Shown here one piece after another: positions 22,082 to 32,403 of a stretch of 64,000 nucleotides of DNA. The position numbers were made by a program, and so were the translations under genes. The DNA lies in assembly GCA_964059195.1 (NCBI GenBank), contig CAXKWD010000002.1, forward strand, positions 155,792,422 to 155,856,421, written 5' to 3'. A model generated the notes under the pieces. It was not told where the DNA came from and did no database searches. It saw only the letters and a list, made by a program, of their open reading frames with translations. How positions within the stretch are numbered: the first letter of the stretch is position 1; each line of letters begins with the position of its first letter. This DNA is from Ectobius pallidus (lineage: Eukaryota; Arthropoda; Insecta; Blattodea; Ectobiidae).

Positions 22082-22460
22082 TTTGATTAATTTCTCCTCC
22101 GTTACAGGATATCACTCCTTCTCTCTCTCTACTCCAATTTCTCTTGTTAGTCTCTATGTATGCCTTGTGATTGTGATGCATAGTCCTAAACTGCCATGTG
22201 ACTATTCAATCTCATTTCTACCTCAATTACCTTGTTTCTCGCATATTTCTTTTATTTAGTGTATATGCAGAAAATCTCCTAGGCTAGCTTAATTTTAGTT
22301 TCTTTTCACAGCTGCAACTTATATAATTAATTTATATTTTGTCCTGTAGTATTTTCTGCTCTGTATTATAACGAGGTTTAGACTTAATCTTAGGAAATGA
22401 TGACGAAACCATGTATTTTTTTAAATACCAACGGTGAATAAATTTATTATTATTATTATA

Positions 22461-23147
22461 GTTAGTGGATGTGTATAAACAGTGGGAATTAGCAATTAAT
22501 ATGAAGAAGACAAAATATCTGGTGGTTGGAAAAGAGCAAGGAGAAGACTTGATTTTTTAGTTTGGTCGGATAAGCAGCATAGATGTGTTTAAATACCTGG
22601 GTTCATTAATTGATAAGACAGACCAATGTGATGTGGATATATACCATAGGATAAGTCAATTGAGAGTAGCAATTAGGTCTCTGAATGGGATATTCTGGAG
22701 TAGTCACATATCTAGAAGAACAAAGAAAATGATACTGCGTGCTGTTGCTGAAAATATTTTGACATATGCTTCGGAATTTTGGATATTGGATGATAGGCAA
22801 AGGTACAAGATTGAGGTGGTGGAAATGGATGGGCTGCGGTGGCGTATGAGAGCTACCCATTTGAACCGACTAAGAAATGAGTATATCAGAATGGAGATGG
22901 ATGTGGTGGAACCAGTTTCAGACACGATTGATGCTCGAGCATTGAGATAGTATGGACATGTTCGGAGGATGGAGGAGCAACGATGGCCACAATGCTCGCT
23001 CAATTGGTCACCATCAGCGAGAGGATGCTGACGGAGATCTAGGGCAACCTGGAGAGGAACAATAGCTAAAGCTATGAGAAAGAGAACCCTATCTGAGGAA
23101 GATTGGCAGGACAGAAAAAGATGTAATCTGAGAACAGGCAAGTGCTG
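22461..23147 (+). pseudogene. LINE-A copy 2, second part
   Basis: Continues the RT interrupted at 14974: LVDVYKQWELAINMKKTKYL, FKYLGSLIDKTDQCD, ILTYASEFWILDDRQRYK, a stop where copy 1 has Trp (ALR*YGHV), then DWQDRKRC. Its match to the left arm ends near 23103. Confidence 0.75.
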
Positions 23148-24030
23148 AAAGTGGAAATGCCTACAAAAGTAAAAATTAAGAATGGCAATAAAGAGCGAAA
23201 AGGGACCCTAGGTAAAGTCTGTAAAATTTCACCCAGATCAGAATAAAACTGTAAAAAGTGATCCTCATATGGGCCAAGGAAGCCCTTACAGTTCCGGGAG
23301 ATTGAAGATCCAAGATGTTGAGACATGTGGCATGTGAAGGGTCATCAGTATTAATGCACTGGTCACCTTTAACCAAAGGATTGTTCTGGGTACTCGTTTC
23401 TGTTATAGGCTGAGTTGACCTAGAGCCATGGTGGTTGAAAAACCCTAATATCAATGGCTTAGTGTACACATGTGTTAAGTACAATTCTCTAGTTTTTAGT
23501 AAATCTAGTTATCAAGAATGTGCATCCAGGAAAAGTACTCACCACATTTTGGCCCTACAGAAAGTATATTAAGCTTCTGTGTTTTCACTTGTCAATTTTG
23601 TATAGTGTGAAGATATGCCTCAGAAGCTTCCAAATTTGCAAGTAACACAGTTAACCCTAAAATTATATTTAACATATGCGTGCTCTAAGCCATCGATATA
23701 TTCATACATAGAAGTATTTCTATATTAGTGCTCAATATAAATTACATAACTGACATTCACAAATATCTGGTGTAAATTGCAATGAAATCAGGATCATAAT
23801 ACAACTGTAGATTGAATAATACAAAGACAGATAAACAAACATACATACATACATCCTTCCTTTATACATATAGATACAGAAGTATTTTTACCTTAATGAA
23901 TATTAGAAATTACATCTTGCATATGATGATAGGAATTGTAAATTTTACTTAGATTTTAATAATATTTATCTTGAACAATAGCAATTGTTTATGCACTGTC
24001 ATTTGTTCATGCATAGCAAACATATGGGGC
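23148..24030. other. ck intron sequence, no gene seen
   Basis: Unassigned AT-rich DNA between LINE-A copy 2 and the Harbinger-like element. No convincing coding region or terminal repeat found. Confidence 0.5.
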
Positions 24031-24033
24031 TTA

Positions 24034-25472
24034 AGGCTCGTGTCCACATGAGAGCCGAGAGTGCGAGAAACTCTCGAGAGTTGCATTTCGGTATGTGGAC
24101 ACGCGTCTGAGAGCACTGTCTGAGAGGTAGCTGAGAGTGGCATTCAGAGAGTCAACTCGCAGGTGGACACGCCTTTGCAATCAATCTCCGAGAGCAGCTC
24201 GCACTATACCAATCTGTTTCGTATAGCTGAGAGTTCTCTGAGAGTGGATAATGTGTATATTATGCCCAACAAGCCATATGATAAAATTACTTAGTTTACC
24301 TTCAATATTTATATATATTTTCTAAAAACGAAATCTAAATCGAATAATACTCAATGATAACATATTATAATACGGTATCGTTTAATGTTCATAATGAAAA
24401 AAATGTAGTAAGTTTATATGGGAATAACTGAACAATAATAAAATGTTTACATTACATTCATTTATGAAACATAATGGATAATAATCTCCATGGTTCACTA
24501 CGGCGATCATAGATTCCTCTACAGAATATTCTGAGGCGAAGAAACATGTAACGGGTGCAGTAACCCTCATGTCTGTAGATTAGAGGCATGTAGGGATCTC
24601 CTGCGGGACAAAATTCCGGATCAGCGGTGACCGTCAATCGTTAAGTAATCATATAAACGAACACAATATTAGTGTAGACTACATACGATTCCAAATATTC
24701 TGCAAATGAGCGTTTAGAAACACGTCGCCTATAGCGTAATCAATCTTGGTGGTTGTCTTTGTATTTTTTTGAGGGGACCAAGATGACGTACATGAGTCTA
24801 TTGCGTATGAAAGTACATGTAGACATGTAACAGCGACGCACAAAATGCTTTTGCTCCAGTGCTAAAGGACCAATCAATAAGGAACATTTGTTGGCTTCGT
24901 GGACGCAGAGGACAAATAGTAGACCTATCCGTTCATGTAGATGCACGGAGTTTAGATTCACAGTTTGATAGGATCACTCCACTCGACCTGACATGCTATA
25001 AATTAAAAATCACATGCTTGAAGCCGGAAAAGCACAAAGTCACAATTAGTTTATATTTAACAAGGATATCATATCACATTTCAATGTCTTTTTAGTTAAT
25101 TTGTGGGCCTATCGAATTCACTAATATTTCATGATGTTCTGATGATATTCTTACAATATTAGATTGTCAAATTCTTCTAAACGCTTACTAATTAAATGAA
25201 TGTACTCACTTAAAAGCATTCAGCAGGCCCTCATAAAATGCTTACATTAATATTAACAACGAATAATACATTGTTGTGCGTCCATCTTGTCCGTAAATGC
25301 GAGACGAAAACTCGCGCGATTTTGTTTCAAGTGGACACGGTTCTGAGAGTAATGTCGCGAGTTTTACTCTCAGCTACTCTCAGGATTGGACTAGCGCTCT
25401 CTAGTGGACACATCACCTGAGAGTACTCTCGAGAGTTTCTCGCACTCTCAGCTCTCATGTGGACACGAGCCA
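24034..25472. mobile_element. Harbinger-like element with CTCTCGAGAG-rich ends
   Basis: Termini AGGCTCGTGTCCACATGAGA (24034) and its inverse with one end mismatch (to 25472), flanked by TTA at 24031-24033 and 25473-25475. Subterminal regions of about 200 bp are dense in GAGAGT, CTCTCGAGAG and GTGGACAC words on both sides. No transposase is seen, so it is non-autonomous. Assignment to PIF/Harbinger rests on the 3-bp TTA duplication. Confidence 0.7.
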
Positions 25473-25475
25473 TTA

Positions 25476-25905
25476 GGCCTATATATTAGGTTATGTTTTA
25501 TTCAGGGCCTTTAATAAGGGCACAAAATATATTGTTCTTAAAGTGAAATTTAGATATAGCTTTTCTTGTGTTTTGAAGGCAAAATTGCTAAATTTCATCG
25601 AGACTGATATAAAACTGTAGATTTGTACAAAGGACAAACAGATACACAACTCCACTTTATAAATATAGATACTGTAATATTATCAAGAAATTAAAACCAA
25701 GCAAATATTTTACACTGAAAAATGAATACTTCAGTTTTTTTAAAAAATAATTAATTTATTTTTTATTTTTATTTTTTTAAATATCTTCTATTTATATCCG
25801 TTTAAGTCAGGGGTCATATCACATGTTAGGGTCTGTGGGGGGTATCAGTAGGCCATGTAACTATTGACTTGCATCTGTAGGCCGTAACTATTGACATGCT
25901 TCTGT
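25476..25905. other. ck intron sequence, no gene seen
   Basis: AT-rich DNA. Bases 25896-25905 (ATGCTTCTGT) are the probable left target copy of the LINE that follows. Confidence 0.5.
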
Positions 25906-28615
25906 TTTCTATTGTTCTTGTTCTTCTAATATTAAACCAGAACTAACTGAACTTATGCTAATTCATAACCTCATAGCATTAGTCAATGAGCCCACTAGAT
26001 TAACCCCTCACTCACAGTCCATAATAGATCAATGTCTCATCAACAGGCCAGACTCAGAATGTATAGTGCAAGTTTTCGACCCGGGATACTCCGATCACCT
26101 CGCTCAATTAATAGATACATATAACTCGCACACAAAAGTCTCTCAAAGTACAACTCCACCACCAATTAAATACAAATATGCCAGGAAACTTAACAAAAAA
26201 AGCATGGACTACTTGAACATACTCCTAGAAAAAGAATCATGGGAAAGCATCTACCAGCATGAATCAGCTAATTATGCATGCGAAGATTTCTTAAATATTC
26301 TAAAACACCAAATGGACATCGCATCTCCCATCACGAAGGTTAAAATACACCAACACAAGAATTCCTGGATAACGCCTGGTATTAAAACCTCTAGCAAAAA
26401 ATTAAAGCAGCTATCAAAAATCTCAAAAACATCCCTTGACCCTAATATAACCCTGTACACCAAGAAATACAAAAAAATATACAATAAAGTATTAGCAGCA
26501 GCAAAAAAGAAGTACAATGATAACTATATAAATAAAGCTAGCAACAAATCTAAAGCAATGTGGGATGTAATTAAAAAAGAAATATCTCTCAGTAAAGGCA
26601 GTACTGACCCCAAACAATCCACATTATTTGATGCCTTTAAGAGTCAAGTTTCCAATCCTACTGTACTAGCTACAGCCTTCAATGATCATTATTGCACCAT
26701 AGCCAAACAAACTCTACACAACCAATCCTTAAAACCTATAGCCCCTCCTGCTAAACTCAACTTTAATCTAAACGATAAAACAATATTCTTATACCCTGCA
26801 GAAAAAAGCGAAATAATTACCATTATCAAAAACCTAGCTAGAAAAAACTCATTAGGTACAGATGGAATCCCTCCCTCCTTAATAAAATCATGTAGCAAAT
26901 ATCTTGTGGATCCCTTATGCCACTTAGCCAACCTATCACTCTCGACAGGTCAATTCCCAGATATACTAAAGACGGCAATCATTAAACCCATATACAAAAA
27001 AGGCCCTAAAGATATGCTGGAAAACTATCATCCAATATCCCTTCTATCACCCATCTCCAAAATCCTAGAAAGAGTAATGCTAAATAGAATAGATTCCTTC
27101 ATGTCCCACTGTGAAATAATATCAGAACATCAACATGGCTTCACTAAAGGAAAATCAATCGAATCCGCAGTATACAAATTTATCGAATATGTCAGATACA
27201 CTCTCGACTCCGGCCACAGCTGCATTGGTCTATTCCTCGACTTATCTAAAGCTTTCGACATAATAAGCCATGATTTACTACTAAATAAATTAGAAAACTA
27301 CGGGGTAAGAGGAACAGCATTAAGCTGGTTCAATTCTTACCTATCTAATCGCTTTCAAGTCGTCGAAATCACCCATTTCAACAAAACAAATCTAACACTA
27401 GAAAAATACACTTCGGAAAAAAAACAAATTCAATATGGAGTCCCACAAGGCTCAATTCTTGCCCCTTTTCTCTTTATATTATTTATTAATGATCTACCTT
27501 TAAACAACGATTCAGAACTCACCACACTCTTTGCAGATGATACTAACATTTTGGTTGGAGGTAAAAATGAACATCAGCTTAAATGCAAAATAGATACGGT
27601 GGCACAACAATTAATAGATTGGTTCAGAACAAATGGCCTCATTTTAAATGAAAGTAAATCAGCAGCTATTTCCTTCCACCACAAAAGAAATAACAATCCA
27701 CCCAAGCCTATCATTACATTTGAAAATTCCATCAATTATACATCATCCGCAAAATTTTTAGGCATTAACGTAGATGAACACTTGACATGGAAACCCCACA
27801 TCGAAGAAATTAATAGAAAGTTAGGAAAATTTACCTACGCAATGTTCCACATTAAAAAATTCACAAACTTACCCACAGTCAAGACCCTCTACTTTGCGCA
27901 TGTTCACAGCATATTAAGATACGGAATCATATTTTGGGGAAACAGCACCTACAGTACATCAGTCTTTAGACTACAAAAGAGAATCGTCAGAACAATAATC
28001 GGAGCAAACAGAAATGATACGTGCAGACCAATATTTCAGGATTTACATATCATGCCTCTGCCATCTCTTTACATGTATGAACTTCTGCTACATGTCAAAA
28101 AACACATGGAGGACTTTAAAAAAATCGAAGCAATCCATAATCACAATACTAGACACAAAACCAACCTATCTATACCTTCTCATAGTACATCCTTATTCCA
28201 GAAAGGAGTAATTTACACTGGAATCAACCTATTCAATAAACTACCTCACCATTTGAAAAACATACATTGCGCAAATAAATTCAAGAAATCACTGAAAACG
28301 TTTTTTAATAATGCATGTTTTTATAGTATTGAGGAATACTGCAATCATGTCCGCACTACTCAATAAGTCACACTCACAACTCCTTCAGAGACTCATTAAT
28401 TAAATATCTAAAGTTTTGCTTTTTGAAATATGTATTATGTGTACTATCTGTAGATAATTGTATTATTAGGTGTACTAGTTCTAGATCTCTGTATTATTTG
28501 TAGATTATTGTATTATTCTAATTTGTACTGGGTCGAGTATCTCGATCTACACTGTCCCATATCAATGTATATTGATCACGTAGGACGTAAATAAATAAAT
28601 AAATAAATAAATAAA
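25906..28615 (+). mobile_element. 5'-truncated LINE (LINE-C) with (AAAT)n tail
   Basis: Starts inside the endonuclease domain and ends in an AAAT microsatellite (28588-28615). ATGCTTCTGT before it and ATGGCTTCTGT after it look like a target duplication with one indel. 5' truncation plus simple-repeat tail is typical of CR1-like elements. Confidence 0.8.
25955..28366 (+). CDS. LINE-C ORF2: endonuclease end and complete RT
   Basis: Uninterrupted 803-residue frame. The first about 60 residues are the end of an APE endonuclease (NEPTRLTPHSQSIIDQCLIN, GYSDHLAQL). After a linker (WITPGIKTSSKKLK), a full RT follows at about 290-600: AIIKPIYKKG, NYHPISLLSPISK, HGFTKGKS, FLDLSKAFD, YGVPQGSILAPF, LFADDTNILV, KFLGINVDEH. 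The C-terminal domain (RYGIIFWGNS, MPLPSLYMYE, GINLFNKLPHHLK) is complete to the stop at 28366. Both catalytic Asp sites are kept, so the polymerase may be functional, although the element is 5' truncated. The ATG at 25955 is only the first Met in an open frame that extends upstream. Confidence 0.9.
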   Translation: MLIHNLIALVNEPTRLTPHSQSIIDQCLINRPDSECIVQVFDPGYSDHLAQLIDTYNSHTKVSQSTTPPPIKYKYARKLNKKSMDYLNILLEKESWESIYQHESANYACEDFLNILKHQMDIASPITKVKIHQHKNSWITPGIKTSSKKLKQLSKISKTSLDPNITLYTKKYKKIYNKVLAAAKKKYNDNYINKASNKSKAMWDVIKKEISLSKGSTDPKQSTLFDAFKSQVSNPTVLATAFNDHYCTIAKQTLHNQSLKPIAPPAKLNFNLNDKTIFLYPAEKSEIITIIKNLARKNSLGTDGIPPSLIKSCSKYLVDPLCHLANLSLSTGQFPDILKTAIIKPIYKKGPKDMLENYHPISLLSPISKILERVMLNRIDSFMSHCEIISEHQHGFTKGKSIESAVYKFIEYVRYTLDSGHSCIGLFLDLSKAFDIISHDLLLNKLENYGVRGTALSWFNSYLSNRFQVVEITHFNKTNLTLEKYTSEKKQIQYGVPQGSILAPFLFILFINDLPLNNDSELTTLFADDTNILVGGKNEHQLKCKIDTVAQQLIDWFRTNGLILNESKSAAISFHHKRNNNPPKPIITFENSINYTSSAKFLGINVDEHLTWKPHIEEINRKLGKFTYAMFHIKKFTNLPTVKTLYFAHVHSILRYGIIFWGNSTYSTSVFRLQKRIVRTIIGANRNDTCRPIFQDLHIMPLPSLYMYELLLHVKKHMEDFKKIEAIHNHNTRHKTNLSIPSHSTSLFQKGVIYTGINLFNKLPHHLKNIHCANKFKKSLKTFFNNACFYSIEEYCNHVRTTQ

Positions 28616-29128
28616 TATGGCTTCTGTAAAATTTTACTTATATTCAATGTTTGATGATTATGAATTAGGATGAATTAGCAACGATGATCATTTGCCTTTG
28701 TGAATGTGTAAACCATAAAAAAGAAACCAAGTCAGATTGTCCGGCAATAGGGGTTTAACTCATGACCTCCTGCTCAATATAGGCCTACATATTAACAAGT
28801 GCATCATGTGAAAGATAAGTTTCATAGCATAATATCTATGGCCTGAGTAGAGGAACCTCGAAATGAGATTCTCACTCCATCTATGCCTAAAAGAACCTTA
28901 GATATTCCTTGAAAAAAGAATAGCTGAGTTCCAAGTTCTAAAGAGAAGGGTATATCATGAGTATAAGTGCTGTATGGATGTATGATATGACAATGTGGAT
29001 TTGCTTCAGTCTCTGGAAGAATGGTACTGGTAGTCTTTAGTGTGCAATGTCTTTAGTGTGCAATCTTTCCCCCCTTCTTTATATTTCATAGAGTACTCAC
29101 AACACAAATGTTTAAAATAATTTTTCAG
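28616..29128. other. ck intron sequence up to the exon acceptor
   Basis: No gene seen. Ends in TTTTTTCAG before the exon at 29129. Confidence 0.6.
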
Positions 29129-29284
29129 ATGTTCGACAGAGGGTTATGCTGTCGCCAACTACGCTATTCTGGTATGATGGAAACAATCAGGATCCGCAGA
29201 GCAGGATATCCCATAAGACACAGTTTCACAGAATTTGTGGAGAGATACAGATTTCTTATATCAGGTGTTCCACCTTCTCATAAG
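29129..29284 (+). CDS. ck: Myosin VIIa exon (SH1/SH2 helix, converter start)
   Basis: 156 nt, 52 codons, phase 0 at both ends; acceptor TTTCAG, donor AAG|GTATAC. Reads [40 protein letters not shown] and PPSHK. This is the SH2-SH1 relay helix that couples the nucleotide state to the lever, followed by the start of the converter. It joins the previous exon (KKPM) without a gap. The [22 protein letters not shown] stretch is nearly identical across myosin VII proteins. A 1,062-bp intron follows. Confidence 0.95.
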
Positions 29285-30048
29285 GTATACACTTTTTCTG
29301 ATGTTGTTCTATACCATTCGTTCCCAAAGGGTCAATAACTCCAAGGGGGTCGATTTGATTTTTCTAGTATTTTATCTGGTACTGTACAAACTTATCAATT
29401 TGAGCAAGAACAAAGGGTCAAAATTTTAAAAAGTTTTTGATAAAGTGGTCTGCAGCTGAAAAAGTTTGATAACTCTTACTTCTAGGCTGACCATAAATTT
29501 ATTGTTCGTGCCATTTTAAGAAGACCTCGTCCCAAACCATTGTTTTTCTACAAAAGAGTATAATGGCATTGTTTCCTAATCCGAAAATCTGCACTAACAC
29601 CGATACCAACAAAGAACAGGTGCTCTTGAAGTAATGTGGATTTCCCCAGTGTTGCCGCTGCCATTCACTTTTCAAGTGAAGTAGCCATGCTATGGTACAT
29701 ATTAGCCAACATTGCACTGGACTGCAGACAAGTGTAAATATGCCTAGTTACCTTTCTATTTACAGATTGACAGGTCGAATAGGATTAGGGTGGCAGCAGG
29801 TAGGGGAAGTTCTTGGAAAAAGTCTTTAAAAAGTGGCACCCACAATTCATTTAACCATGCAGTAGTCACATGATATTAATAATCCTCATTCTTCATGAAG
29901 GCATAATTATCTGAAAGTTAACATTTAAGGTACAGTACCAGTAAAAGCTAATTTTTTACTTTGTTATATATTTATTCAAAGAACATTGTTTTTCTCAAGA
30001 GAGATGTCTTGACTTATTAATTAGAGAACAGATGCAAACGCTAATTTT

Positions 30049-30086
<38 letters not shown>

Positions 30087-30346
30087 CTACATGGTCAATT
30101 AATTAATCTATACTTAAGTATTTATGTTTTTGCTTAGTTTCTAGATTTTTAAACTCTGGATTTTCTGTAATTTCATTATTGACGTCAAGCATTCCTGAAA
30201 TGTATAGATCTGAAAATCTTTCTTAAAATATATTTAAGTGAAAATATTGTACACTCAATTATTTTACACTATTTATTATTTTGCATAGAGTAGGCCTACT
30301 CATATGTTTTCAAGTAAAATTTTACAAAGTTAATATTCGTTCACAG
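29285..30346. other. ck intron B-C with a 31-nt A tract
   Basis: No gene seen. An A tract at 30053-30083 may be the tail of an old retroposed sequence, but nothing coding precedes it. Confidence 0.5.
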
Positions 30347-30537
30347 ACTGATTGTCGTGCTGCAACAGCAAAGATCTGTCAGGCTGTTCTTGGACGATCT
30401 GACTACCAGCTTGGGCACACCAAAGTGTTCCTCAAAGATGCCCATGACTTGTTCCTGGAACAAGAAAGGGATCGAGTTCTTACTCGTAAGATTCTCATCC
30501 TTCAGAGATCAATTCGAGGATGGGTGTACAGGAGGAG
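30347..30537 (+). CDS. ck: Myosin VIIa exon (converter, first IQ)
   Basis: Acceptor TTCACAG, donor AG|GTAGGA. 191 nt; the last Arg codon is split (AG + G). Reads [40 protein letters not shown] and [25 protein letters not shown] ends the converter, and IxxLQxxIRGWxxRR is the first calmodulin/light-chain-binding IQ motif of the lever arm. The frame is intact. The next intron (3.4 kb) holds a mariner in the opposite orientation. Confidence 0.95.
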
Positions 30538-31071
30538 GTAGGATACTTGTTCTTTATGTAATATATAAAACTATGTTGAATTGCATTCCTTTGAAACTGA
30601 GAAGTAGGCTAAAATGGAGGAGTTTTTTGCTGGTGAAATACAGGACCCTTAATTTCCGATTATATCTCTGTCTATAATAAATTGATTGGGAGCATACTCT
30701 GAAATTATTACCTTGGTGAGTAATCAATGAAGCCAACCTAAGTAAAGTAATTTTCCTGGCTGCTGATCTGCATAGGCTACAGGAAATTTGTCTAGAGAAG
30801 TTCCAGGAATTGGAATACCTTTTTCTCCAGCAAAAGGGAGGTGAAACTGGAAAGGGAAAGGAAAGGAAGTTTTGCATAGCTGCAGATCCCCCAGTGTTAA
30901 AATCATGTTCATCAATCTTCACATAATGAATATATTTTATTTTAAGTACAAGTAGTTAATCTGTTTTTGTAACATTATATCCATTACCGAATTTTCCTAC
31001 CATGACAATTTTACAGGTTTCAATAGTAAAAGATGGAATCAAGAAAGGCTGCAATAATAATATGCTGATAA
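30538..31071. other. ck intron C-D, proximal part
   Basis: No gene seen between the donor and the mariner. Confidence 0.5.
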
Positions 31072-31073
31072 TA

Positions 31074-32401
31074 CGAGGCGTGTCCGTAAAATAAGGTCTC
31101 CAATATTTTTTGATATAGATAACACGTTTATTGACAATGGATGTTACATCGATGGAAAGGCTGGACTTTTAGTCATTTTTCAACGTAATCGCTGTTGCGC
31201 TCGATGCAAATTTGCATGCGCTGTGGCATTTTTCGTATACCCTTGTCATAGTACTCTCCCGCCACGTAGCGCAGGTAGCGCTCGACCTCGGTTTTCAACT
31301 CGTCATCGGTCTGGAAATGTGTTCCACCCAGGTGGGACTTCAACTCAGGAAACAGATGGAAGTCACTAGGTGCTAAGTCTGGGCTGTAGGGGGGATGGGT
31401 AATGATGTCCCATCCGAATTGGGCCAGGAGATCGGCCGTTAGATGGGGAGTATGGGGACGAGCGTTGTCGTGATGAAAACACACTCCCTTTGTCAGCATT
31501 CCCCTTTTCCGATTTTGAATGGCACGACGCAGTTTTTTTAAGGTCTCACAATAACGATCAGCATTTATTGTTGTGCCGGTAGGCATAAACTCGCACAACA
31601 ATACACCTTTTCTGTCCCAGAACACACTAGCCATCACCTTGCTGGCAGACAATGTTTGTTTGAACTTGCGCGGCTTCGGCAAATTCGAATGCCGCCACTG
31701 ACGAGACTTTTCCTTAGTTTCAGGTGTTGTGTAGTGTACCCAGGTTTCGTCGCCAGTCACAATTGAATCAAAAAATTCCTCGCCCTGTTCTGCATAGCGC
31801 TCCAGGAATTTGCGGGCCGCTTCAACACGTTGCCGTTTATGGTCTTCAGTGAGCATTTTCGGGACCCACGTCGCACACACCTTGTGATAATGCAAATGTT
31901 CGACCAAAATCTTATCAATAGTACTCTTACTGACTTCAGGGATCCGTTCGCACAGCTCTCGAACTGTCACACGCCGCTCTTCAAGCATTTCTTCTTCCAC
32001 TTTTGCAATTGTTTCGGCCGAAACTGAAGGCCGACCAGAACGCTGTTCATCATGGACATCTGTGCGTCCGTCCTTGAACTCTCTGACCCACTTTCGCACA
32101 TTTTTGACGTCCATACACTGTGGCCCGTAGACTTTGCATAACTGACGATGAATGTCAATGGGGTTAGTGCCCTTGGCACTCAAAAAACGGATCACTGAAC
32201 GCAACTCGCACCTGGCGGAAGAAGCAATGGGAAGCTCCATTGAGAACGGCTGCCGAGTCAACAATGAGCGTTGCAGCGGGCTCGGATTGTTGGAAATTTG
32301 AAGGGAGGAGCCAAGCTACACGCCAGTGTTGCCGGATCTCGCGTAAAAGTGTTCCCAACTGTTCCAGCGCCTTGGAGACCTTATTTTACTGACATGCCTC
32401 G
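31074..32401 (-). mobile_element. Mariner transposon, 1.33 kb
   Basis: Inverted ends CGAGGCGTGTCCGTAAAATA (31074) and TATTTTACTGACATGCCTCG (32401), two mismatches in the first 20, flanked by the duplicated TA (31072-31073 and 32402-32403). Size and TA target fit mariner exactly. The transposase is intact on the minus strand. Confidence 0.92.
31173..32264 (-). CDS. Mariner transposase (DD34D)
   Basis: Open frame of 363 residues on the minus strand. The N-terminal helix-turn-helix region (IRFLSAKGTNPIDIHRQLCK, KWVREFKDGR, DEQRSGRPS) binds the terminal repeats. The catalytic triad is visible: TGDETWVHY, HHDNARPHT and, 34 residues on, PPYSPDLAPSDFHLF. WVP(K)ML and YSPDLAPSD are mariner signatures. 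Length suits the family (about 345 residues); the true start may be the Met about 9 residues in (MELPIASSARCEL). No stop or frameshift, so it may be active or recently so. It resembles the transposase part of vertebrate SETMAR. Confidence 0.92.
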   Translation of the reverse strand: MLTRQPFSMELPIASSARCELRSVIRFLSAKGTNPIDIHRQLCKVYGPQCMDVKNVRKWVREFKDGRTDVHDEQRSGRPSVSAETIAKVEEEMLEERRVTVRELCERIPEVSKSTIDKILVEHLHYHKVCATWVPKMLTEDHKRQRVEAARKFLERYAEQGEEFFDSIVTGDETWVHYTTPETKEKSRQWRHSNLPKPRKFKQTLSASKVMASVFWDRKGVLLCEFMPTGTTINADRYCETLKKLRRAIQNRKRGMLTKGVCFHHDNARPHTPHLTADLLAQFGWDIITHPPYSPDLAPSDFHLFPELKSHLGGTHFQTDDELKTEVERYLRYVAGEYYDKGIRKMPQRMQICIERNSDYVEK

Positions 32402-32403
32402 TA

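Larger units (their letters stand above)
14975..22460 (+). mobile_element. Near-full-length CR1-like LINE (LINE-B)
   Basis: Inserted in LINE-A copy 2 between codons that are adjacent in copy 1 (VMYQV / KLVDVY; empty site near 3090-3105). Order: about 300-bp 5' leader, ORF1 (15274-16740), overlapping ORF2 with endonuclease (from 16725) and RT (to 22081), 3' UTR, and a (TTA)n tail ending at 22460. The tail with microsatellite and no poly(A), and the esterase-type ORF1, fit the CR1/L2 group. Two secondary insertions lie inside ORF2 (17577-18912 and 18974-20112). A related 3' tail occurs at 42690-42800. Confidence 0.85.
11522..23103. repeat. Right arm of the giant palindrome (interrupted)
   Basis: Inverted copy of 2470-8832, present as 11522-11870, 13868-14974 and 22461-23103. 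It is interrupted by a Harbinger-like element (11874-13864) and by a whole LINE (14975-22460). The left arm shows the uninterrupted sequence at both places (near 8475-8490 and near 3090-3105), which confirms these insertion sites. Confidence 0.8.

Noticed and set aside
25955..28366. 803-codon frame as a host gene
   Set aside because: It has all reverse-transcriptase blocks and a LINE tail directly downstream.
29235..29429. Alternative frame over the SH1/SH2 exon
   Set aside because: Shadow of the real ck frame, which matches the family and has proper splice sites.
30053..30083. A tract as the tail of a processed pseudogene
   Set aside because: No coding-like sequence or target duplication was found upstream of it.
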